DNA of 64,000 bases from Aliiroseovarius marinus (GTDB lineage Bacteria; Pseudomonadota; Alphaproteobacteria; Rhodobacterales; Rhodobacteraceae): positions 17,474-81,473 of the forward strand of contig NZ_ML178714.1 in NCBI RefSeq assembly GCF_004360145.1, written 5' to 3'. Numbering within the stretch: the first letter of the stretch is position 1; each line of letters starts with the position of its first letter. The notes beneath the pieces are model-generated. The model was not told the origin of the DNA. It worked only from the letters and a program-made list of their open reading frames with translations, and did no database searches. The position numbers and the translations under genes are program-made. This document shows positions 58,667 to 64,000 of the stretch, piece after piece.

Positions 58667-60015
58667 CCACGATCGCACGGGCGTCCGCAGCGGATGTGGA
58701 CCGGGCGGTTGCGGCGGCACGGCGGGCGTTTGACGACGGGCGTTGGTCGCGGGCAGCCCCCGCGCATCGCAAGAAGGTGCTGCACAAGCTGGCCGACTTG
58801 ATCGAGGCCAACGCGCTGGAACTGGCCGTTCTGGGTGTGCGCGATAACGGGACCGAGATCGGCATGGCCCTGAAGGCCGAGCCGGGATCGGCGGCGGGCA
58901 CCTTCCGCTATTATGCCGAGGCGTTGGACAAGGTTTATGGCGAGATTGCCCCAACCGCGGGCAACGTGCTTGGGCTTGTTCATAAGGAACCCGTGGGTGT
59001 CGTGGGTGCGATTGTCCCGTGGAACTTCCCGCTGATGATCGGCGCGTGGAAATTGGCACCCGCGCTGGCGGCGGGGAACTCGGTCGTGTTGAAACCTGCC
59101 GAAACCGCCTCACTGTCGCTTCTGAAACTCGCCGAGCTGGCCGCCAAGGCCGGACTGCCGGATGGCGTGCTGAACGTTGTGACCGGGGCCGGGTCCGTCA
59201 CGGGCGAGGCGCTGGCCCTGTCGATGGACGTGGACGTTCTGGTCTTCACCGGCTCTGGAGGGGTCGGGCGACGGCTGTTGGAATACTCGGCGCGGTCGAA
59301 CTTGAAACGGTGCTATCTGGAGCTGGGCGGCAAGTCCCCCAACGTGGTTTTCGCCGACGCGCCGGATCTGGAGCAAGCGGCCAAAGTGTCCGCCGCCGGG
59401 ATCTTCCGCAATGCGGGGCAGGTCTGCGTGGCAGGCTCGCGCCTGTTGGTCGAAGAGAGTATCCATGACGAGTTTGTCGAGGCGCTGTCGCGTCATGCGG
59501 CGGCGATGAAGGTGGGCAACCCCTTGGACCTGACCACCAATATCGGCGCGGTGAACAACCTGACGCAGTTGGAAGGCAATCTGAACTTCGTGACGAAAGC
59601 CGTGGAAGAGGGCGCCGTGATCGCACTTGGCGGCGCGCGCATCATGGAGGACACCGGCGGATACTTCATGGAGCCGACCGTGCTGAAAGGCGTGAAGCCG
59701 CAAGACAACGTGGCCCAGAATGAGGTCTTCGGCCCGGTGCTGGCGGTCACACCGTTCAAGTCGGATGAGGAAGCTGTGGCCATCGCCAACTCGACAAAAT
59801 TCGGTTTGGCTGCGGGGGTTTGGACCTCGAACCTCAGCCGCGCGCACAACATGGTGCGCGATATTCAGGCGGGCGTGGTCCACGTGAACACCTATGGCGG
59901 CGCGGATGGCACGGTGCCTTTGGGCGGCGTCAAGCAATCGGGCAATGGCCATGACAAGTCGATGCACGCCTTCGACAAGTATTTCGACCTCAAGACAGCA
60001 TGGATGCAGCTATGA
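58531..60015 (+). CDS. NAD(P)-dependent aldehyde dehydrogenase
   Basis: The 494-residue enzyme has the family motifs VPWNFPLMIGAWKLAPALAAGN, CYLELGGKSPNVVFADAP (general base Glu) and FRNAGQVCVAGSRLL (nucleophile Cys). It probably oxidises the aldehyde released by the aminotransferase encoded at 52977-54329, or a related amine-derived aldehyde. AAGGAAAG precedes the ATG. Its start lies inside the extended 3' end of tctA. Its stop overlaps the next start (ATGA), so it is coupled to the UPF0261 gene. Substrate specificity is not readable. Confidence 0.9.
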   Translation: MADQSRINELSRHPVAPQKLYIDGAWQEAEGETQDVLSPIDGQRLTTIARASAADVDRAVAAARRAFDDGRWSRAAPAHRKKVLHKLADLIEANALELAVLGVRDNGTEIGMALKAEPGSAAGTFRYYAEALDKVYGEIAPTAGNVLGLVHKEPVGVVGAIVPWNFPLMIGAWKLAPALAAGNSVVLKPAETASLSLLKLAELAAKAGLPDGVLNVVTGAGSVTGEALALSMDVDVLVFTGSGGVGRRLLEYSARSNLKRCYLELGGKSPNVVFADAPDLEQAAKVSAAGIFRNAGQVCVAGSRLLVEESIHDEFVEALSRHAAAMKVGNPLDLTTNIGAVNNLTQLEGNLNFVTKAVEEGAVIALGGARIMEDTGGYFMEPTVLKGVKPQDNVAQNEVFGPVLAVTPFKSDEEAVAIANSTKFGLAAGVWTSNLSRAHNMVRDIQAGVVHVNTYGGADGTVPLGGVKQSGNGHDKSMHAFDKYFDLKTAWMQL

Positions 60016-61244
60016 GCGATAAGACAATTCTGGTCGTCGGGACCTATGACACCAAAGATGACGAACTGAACTATATCGCCGATGTGATCCGGGCGCAGGG
60101 CGGAGATGTCGCGACAATGGACATCTCGGTTCTGGGGGATCCCAGCGCGCCGTGTGACTATTCCAAACATGACGTGGCAGAGGCCGGCGGGTCGTCCATC
60201 CAAGCCGCCATCGACAGCGGGGACGAGAACACCGCCATGCAGATCATGGCGCAGGGCTCGGCCGCTTTGGCGTTGAAACTCTACCGTGAAGGCGTGTTTG
60301 ACGGGCTGATCGTGCTGGGCGGCACGATGGGCACGGATGCGGCGCTGGACCTGTGTCAGGCGCTGCCGATTGGGGTGCCGAAATACGTCGTGTCGACGGT
60401 CAGCTTCTCGCCCCTGATCCCGCCGGAACGACTGCCTGCCGATGTGCAGATGATCCTCTGGGCAGGTGGGCTTTATGGCCTCAACTCGATCTGTAAAGCA
60501 TCGCTGTCACAGGCGGCAGGTGCCGTGTTGGGTGCGGCCCGTGCGGTCGAGAAACCGGACTTCCAAAAACCGCTGATCGGCATGACCAGCTTCGGAAAAA
60601 CCGTGCTGCGCTATATGGTCAGCCTGAAACCGGCGCTGGAAGAGCGCGGGTTTGAAGTCGCCGTGTTCCACGCCACAGGCATGGGCGGGCGGGCGTTTGA
60701 AAGCCTTGCGGGCGAGGGTGCCTTTGCTGCCGTTCTGGATTTCGCACCGCAAGAGTTGGGCAACCATATCATGGGCTCGACCATCTCGGCTGGCCCCGAC
60801 CGCATGACCAATGCAGGCGCGTCAGGAACACCTCAGATGGTGTCCATCGGTTGCTACGATCTGGTGGATTTCATCGGCTGGCAGGACATTCCGCCGAAGC
60901 TAGCCGGCCAAGAGGTACATGCGCATAACCGCCTACTGTCCTCGGTCATGATGACCCCCGACCAGCGGTGCGAGATGGCGCGGGCCATGTGCACGCAATT
61001 GGCAGGTGCGAAAGGTCCGGTGAACCTGATCCTGCCGCTTGAGGGTGGCAATGAATGGGACCGTCCCGGTGGCCCGCTGCATGACGCGGACGGGCTTGCT
61101 GCCTTCATCGACGAAATCCGCACTCATTGCCCCGACAACGTGACGCTGATCGAGTTGGACAGCCATATCAATGACGCCGCGTTCTCGGATCGCGTATTGG
61201 AGGAATTCGATGCGTGGGTGGCGTCGGGCCTGGTTACCCCCTGA
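60012..61244 (+). CDS. UPF0261 / Tm-1-like ATP-binding protein
   Basis: The 410-residue protein belongs to the UPF0261 family: TILVVGTYDTKDDELNYIADVI, VLGGTMGTDAAL, PKYVVSTVSFSP, ATGMGGRAFESLAGEGAFAAVLDF and LPLEGGNEWDRPGGPLHD. The fold is related to the ATP-binding half of the plant Tm-1 resistance protein. Such genes often sit in catabolic operons but their reaction is not established. ATG 60012 is used because it overlaps the aldehyde dehydrogenase stop; an in-frame ATG at 60000 also exists. It is the last gene of the transporter/aldehyde dehydrogenase run. Confidence 0.85.
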   Translation: MSDKTILVVGTYDTKDDELNYIADVIRAQGGDVATMDISVLGDPSAPCDYSKHDVAEAGGSSIQAAIDSGDENTAMQIMAQGSAALALKLYREGVFDGLIVLGGTMGTDAALDLCQALPIGVPKYVVSTVSFSPLIPPERLPADVQMILWAGGLYGLNSICKASLSQAAGAVLGAARAVEKPDFQKPLIGMTSFGKTVLRYMVSLKPALEERGFEVAVFHATGMGGRAFESLAGEGAFAAVLDFAPQELGNHIMGSTISAGPDRMTNAGASGTPQMVSIGCYDLVDFIGWQDIPPKLAGQEVHAHNRLLSSVMMTPDQRCEMARAMCTQLAGAKGPVNLILPLEGGNEWDRPGGPLHDADGLAAFIDEIRTHCPDNVTLIELDSHINDAAFSDRVLEEFDAWVASGLVTP

Positions 61245-61318
61245 GACAACTTGTTGCACCCGCAATGATTTGCAATCTAGGCGCGACGGGTATTTATTGT
61301 CGGTGTTAAGGAGTGAAC

Positions 61319-61765
61319 ATGCCACACCTGTCATTCGAATTCAGCAATGGGCTGGGCCAGCACGCGGATCTTTCCGCTTTGGCCGAAACCATGCGCACGG
61401 CTTTGGTCGCCACTGGGAAGTGTCCCATTGGCGGCATCCGCGTGCGTGGGTTCGAGGCTGACATCGACGCCATTGGCGATGGGGCAGGCGGGTATCACTT
61501 CCTGGATATGATCCTCAGATTAGGGCAGGGACGGGACGAGGCCACGCGCGAGGCCATCGCCGACACCCTTTACAGCGCGGTTGAGGACGCGCTGCGCCCA
61601 CAGATGGGCGACACGCCCTTCATTCTTAGTCTCGAGGTTCAGGAAATCGAAACCCGCTTCAGCCGGAAAGGTTGGAGCACGATCCACGCGGCCATCCGCG
61701 AAAGGACTGACAATGATGAAGAAACTCGATCGCGCCCTGCCTCTGGCACTTCTCCACGCCCGTGA
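61319..61765 (+). CDS. 5-carboxymethyl-2-hydroxymuconate isomerase family protein
   Basis: The 148-residue protein starts MPHLSFEFSNGLGQHADL, with Pro directly after Met, the catalytic N-terminal proline of the tautomerase-like CHMI/HpaF family. IRVRGFEADIDAIGDGAGGYHFLDMILRLGQGR is also typical. AAGGAG lies 7 bp before ATG 61319. HpaF enzymes isomerise 5-carboxymethyl-2-hydroxymuconate in homoprotocatechuate breakdown, but the rest of that pathway is absent here. The C-terminal 20 residues look like overlap with the following MarR gene, which starts inside it. Confidence 0.8.
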   Translation: MPHLSFEFSNGLGQHADLSALAETMRTALVATGKCPIGGIRVRGFEADIDAIGDGAGGYHFLDMILRLGQGRDEATREAIADTLYSAVEDALRPQMGDTPFILSLEVQEIETRFSRKGWSTIHAAIRERTDNDEETRSRPASGTSPRP

Positions 61766-62141
61766 GGCGACCCTCAAACCCTTCCGTCAGGAACTCGACG
61801 ATATCGGCCTGACGGTCCAGCAATGGCGCGTGGTCCGCGTGCTGGCCGAAGGCAAACCCTGCTGCGCCACCGAATTGGCCGAACGTTGCGTCCTGATGCC
61901 GCCCAGCCTGTCGCGCATCCTGAAAACCCTGACCGAGCGTGGCTTGATCGAGCGTGTAGCAGACACCGACGCCCGCCGCCGCCGCGTGCAGATCACCGAA
62001 GAAGGCCGGGCGAAATACAACGCCATGTCGCAGAAAGCGGCCGGGATTTACGAGGATCTGGAAGACAAGTTCGGGACCGAGAGGATGGAAACGCTTCTGG
62101 ATCTGCTGAACGAGCTTTACGACGTCGCCCGCGCAGCCTGA
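61713..62141 (+). CDS. MarR-family regulator (HpaR/HpcR-like)
   Basis: The 142-residue protein starts MMKKLDRALPLALLHAREATLKPFRQELDD and has the MarR winged helix (VQQWRVVRVLAEGKPCCATELAERCVLMPPSLSRILKTLTERGLIER, wing DARRRRVQITEEG). It matches the homoprotocatechuate-operon regulators in N-terminal pattern. GAAAGGA precedes ATG 61713. It overlaps the isomerase gene by 53 bp, so the two are coupled. It probably senses an aromatic acid. Confidence 0.87.
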   Translation: MMKKLDRALPLALLHAREATLKPFRQELDDIGLTVQQWRVVRVLAEGKPCCATELAERCVLMPPSLSRILKTLTERGLIERVADTDARRRRVQITEEGRAKYNAMSQKAAGIYEDLEDKFGTERMETLLDLLNELYDVARAA

Positions 62142-62221
62142 TCCGGGTGTCACGTAACGGCGTTCTTGCATGGGGGCTTGGCGCGGCTTACGCAGAGGTA
62201 AGCAAAGAACGAGGCCCCCCA

Positions 62222-62608
62222 ATGTCCAATACTGACGCCCCCGAAGGCAACATCATCCTGCGCACGCTTGCCATGCCCAAGGACACCAACGTGGCCGGAG
62301 ACATCTTCGGCGGCTGGGTGCTGTCCCAGATGGACATCGCAGGTGGCGTGCTGGCGGCGGAATACGCTGGCGGGCGCGTGGCCACCGTGGCGGTGGACGC
62401 GATGAAGTTCATCTCGCCAGTTAAAGTGGGCGACGTTTTGTGCCTGTATGGCGAGGTCACACGGGTTGGCACCACCTCGATGTCTGTGACGCTCGAGGCG
62501 TGGTCGGAACGTGATCGTGGCCGATCCAAGCACAAGGTGACCGAGGGCGTCTTTGTCTTCGTCTCGCTGGATGATGACGGCACCCCGGTCCCGGTGAAGA
62601 AAGACTAG
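62222..62608 (+). CDS. acyl-CoA thioesterase, YciA/hotdog family
   Basis: The 128-residue protein has a hotdog-fold acyl-CoA thioesterase sequence: ILRTLAMPKDTNVAGDIFGGWVLSQMDIAGG, with the catalytic Asp in DIFGGW. VAVDAMKFISPVKVGDVLCLYGEV and the C-terminal KVTEGVFVFVSLDDDG follow. It hydrolyses acyl-CoA esters in the cytoplasm. ATG 62222 gives the normal length; the open frame upstream is a shadow of the MarR gene. Its stop overlaps that of the convergent lipoprotein gene by 4 bp. Confidence 0.9.
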   Translation: MSNTDAPEGNIILRTLAMPKDTNVAGDIFGGWVLSQMDIAGGVLAAEYAGGRVATVAVDAMKFISPVKVGDVLCLYGEVTRVGTTSMSVTLEAWSERDRGRSKHKVTEGVFVFVSLDDDGTPVPVKKD

Positions 62609-63096
62609 ACGGCTGGTCCGTGCTGCCTGCGATCCACCTGCAGCATGCCAAAGCGATTGGACGAGACGATGAACAGGTCACCGTAGTTCAACGGCGGCTC
62701 TCCGCCCGCGCCGAGGGCCTCCCAGATCTCTCGTAGATTGCCCTTGTTGCCGACCCAAACGACTGTTTTGCCAGCGGACGCGGTGAGCAACCGCTCGGCC
62801 ATGCCGTTGGCAGGCAACCGGTTGATTGGCAGATCGCGGTCCGTGGCCAGAGGCTGCGCCGTGTCCAGATTGCGCTGCACGCTGGGAGAATAGATCGCAT
62901 CGACATGGACCCCATCCAGCGCCCCCACCAAAGCCTGCGCCCGCGCGCGCCCGATGGCATTCAGATTTTCCCCTGTCCGATCCCCATGCCGCACGATGAT
63001 CAACGTAGTGTTCGGCGCCAGCCCGAGCACACCCGGACGCGCACATGCCATCAAAACCCCAGCGCCCGTCAGCGCCAGAAATACCCTTCTCTTCAT
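62605..63096 (-). CDS. lipoprotein with histidine-phosphatase domain
   Basis: The 163-residue protein begins with a type II signal peptide, MKRRVFLALTGAGVLMA followed by Cys18. A phosphoglycerate-mutase-like core follows with the phosphate-accepting His in LIIVRHGDRTG (RHG motif), AIYSPSVQRNLDTAQPLA, and a second His-region replaced by VVWVGNKGNLREI. In active enzymes the second motif usually has a His (as in xxxHG); here Asn-Lys stands there, so catalysis may be weak or lost. It should sit in the periplasm. GAGGGGAAATATT precedes the ATG. Confidence 0.75.
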   Translation of the reverse strand: MKRRVFLALTGAGVLMACARPGVLGLAPNTTLIIVRHGDRTGENLNAIGRARAQALVGALDGVHVDAIYSPSVQRNLDTAQPLATDRDLPINRLPANGMAERLLTASAGKTVVWVGNKGNLREIWEALGAGGEPPLNYGDLFIVSSNRFGMLQVDRRQHGPAV

Positions 63097-63330
63097 AATA
63101 TTTCCCCTCTTCTTAATAGGGGAAGCTTAGCAAGGGGTTGGGGATGTGGCTAGTTTTGGGGGAGGTGCTGACAGCAAACCGTCCGACCGATAGGCCAGAC
63201 AACGCCCCGCTGATCGGCAGGTGATTGCTTGCAATCGCCGAGAGATGACCCTCCCCGTCGTGCCAGAGGCACGCCTTCGGCGTGACAGGGCGTTCCGCCC
63301 ACCCAGGGTTCAGGTGCCAGTCACTGGATA

Positions 63331-63693
63331 TCAGGCAGATTGCGCTTTGTTGAACTCCCAATCTACGTCTTCACCGCCAAATGCTCGTGATTCACGATGC
63401 AATGCATACTCGACTTGGGAAACCAGTTTCGGTTCGGCTTTCATGTTGAACTCGATTTGCAATTCCGCGAAATCTCGATAGTCGGCGACCAGCATCAGCT
63501 CAAACCGTGAGCCGAGAAATAGCGTTTCAGCATGTTCACGGATATAGGTTCTGAATTGCCTTGCCGCGTGTTTGTTCGGCAAAACCACTCGAAAGACAAA
63601 CTGGAACTCTTGGTTTAGATCGACGCCGTCTGAAGCAAAGCCTTCGAGAAGTTTTTGATTTTCGACTACAAGTTCATCAAGCGTTGCGGTCAT
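63331..63693 (-). CDS. RraB-like (ribonuclease E inhibitor family) protein
   Basis: The 120-residue acidic protein reads as an RraB-type fold: FQFVFRVVLPNKHAARQFRTYIREH, FELMLVADYRDFAELQIEFNMKAEPKLVSQVEYAL and the C-terminal AFGGEDVDWEF, similar to the YGG-YDGWE ending of RraB proteins. E. coli RraB binds RNase E and slows RNA decay. The family also contains stand-alone immunity-like proteins, so regulation of RNase E is not certain. It is separated by 234 gene-free bases from the lipoprotein gene. Confidence 0.6.
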   Translation of the reverse strand: MTATLDELVVENQKLLEGFASDGVDLNQEFQFVFRVVLPNKHAARQFRTYIREHAETLFLGSRFELMLVADYRDFAELQIEFNMKAEPKLVSQVEYALHRESRAFGGEDVDWEFNKAQSA

Positions 63694-63761
63694 GCGGTTT
63701 GTCTCTTGTTATCTAGCTATTCTAGCCGTTGTACCCGCCATCACAGCTCAAGAAACTTATG

Positions 63762-64000
63762 CTAATCATCTTGAACAATCGAAAGCAGTTTATATGCATC
63801 CGCCATTTCTTTGGAACGCGCCCAACCATCGGCATCAGAGGCTGGCGGGAAACCGGAAATGCTAAAGCCAGTCTGAGTATCGAAGTCGAATAGTGCATAG
63901 AGGTGGCCATCCAACGCAAGGCCACAACAACTACCGGATTCAGTCCAATGAAATTGGAGTTCCGCACTATGTTGTCGCGGATTTCCTTCAGTGTACTGGT
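63762..64000 (-). CDS. partial hypothetical protein, 5' end beyond the window
   Basis: A minus-strand frame enters from the right edge and stops with TAG at 63762-63764, giving 78 visible C-terminal residues (QYTEGNPRQHSAELQFHWTE to LLSIVQDD). The composition (balanced acidic and aromatic residues, WTESGSCCGLALDGHLYALFDFDT) looks coding, unlike the competing frame on this strand. It contains no motif I recognise. It lies 68 bp before the RraB-like gene in the same direction, so they may be co-transcribed. Confidence 0.55.
   Translation of the reverse strand, partial: QYTEGNPRQHSAELQFHWTESGSCCGLALDGHLYALFDFDTQTGFSISGFPPASDADGWARSKEMADAYKLLSIVQDD

Noticed and set aside
63270-63284. Hairpin CACGCC-TTC-GGCGTG as a terminator
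   Set aside because: It has no T-run and does not directly follow a gene end; it may just be a short repeat in the 234-bp gene-free gap.
63722-63967. 81-codon minus-strand frame at the right edge as a gene
   Set aside because: A different frame of the same strand (63762-64000) has more natural protein composition and enters from outside the window.

Overview
The window looks like a chromosomal segment of a marine alphaproteobacterium of the Rhodobacterales (Roseobacter group). The inference rests on the high GC content, a taurine module (TauR, Xsc, Pta, Tpa), TRAP and tripartite tricarboxylate transport genes, an RtcR/RtcB cluster, an alphaproteobacterial-type SOS box (GAAC-N7-GAAC) and many short catabolic operons joined by ATGA stop/start overlaps. 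I see no rRNA, tRNA, CRISPR array or intact insertion sequence. Functions are assigned by reading motifs; no database search was possible.

Layout. 1-6548: a divergent cluster that reads as 5-aminovalerate/glutarate (lysine) catabolism: aminotransferase, aldehyde dehydrogenase, CoA-transferase, glutaryl-CoA dehydrogenase and 3-hydroxyacyl-CoA dehydrogenase, with an XRE-cupin regulator and a palindromic operator between the arms. 6700-8006: a breakpoint where the 3' part of a TRAP large permease gene abuts head-to-head the 3' part of a LuxR-type response-regulator gene, so both have lost their 5' ends. 8269-13490: an OpgB-like phosphoglycerol transferase and a transglutaminase-like membrane protein. 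13578-18469: an RNA-repair locus (HEAT-repeat protein, KptA and RtcB in one coupled operon, opposite RtcR). 18591-21574: a lipoprotein and an autotransporter. 21614-28041: a one-module NRPS with a ketopantoate-reductase-like partner and an upstream FAD oxidoreductase.

28233-31465: SelD fused to an FAD/NAD oxidoreductase domain, converging on the tRNA 2-selenouridine synthase. 31638-36726: imelysin and 5-oxoprolinase. 36775-40905: zinc uptake (ZnuA against Zur-ZnuC-ZnuB plus a phosphate acyltransferase) with two Zur-like boxes. 40902-47902: taurine to sulfoacetaldehyde to acetyl phosphate to acetyl-CoA, with repeated TauR-like half-sites at each promoter. A small SOS-box gene and an acetyltransferase gene lie inside it.

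48141-52934: a GntR regulator, a class I amidotransferase and a divergent cytochrome P450 / glutamine-synthetase-like / [2Fe-2S] ferredoxin operon. This looks like an amine-oxidation system using gamma-glutamyl intermediates. 52977-61244: an aminotransferase and IclR regulator divergent from a TctCBA transporter, an aldehyde dehydrogenase and a UPF0261 protein. 61319-64000: a CHMI-family isomerase, MarR regulator, acyl-CoA thioesterase, histidine-phosphatase lipoprotein, RraB-like protein and a partial gene at the right edge.

The regions I rate most worth a second look are the P450/ligase/amidotransferase cluster, the SOS-box small repeat protein, the 22-bp-pitch TauR repeats, the KptA-RtcB-HEAT operon with its unusual RtcR, the NRPS mini-cluster, and the dctM/response-regulator breakpoint.
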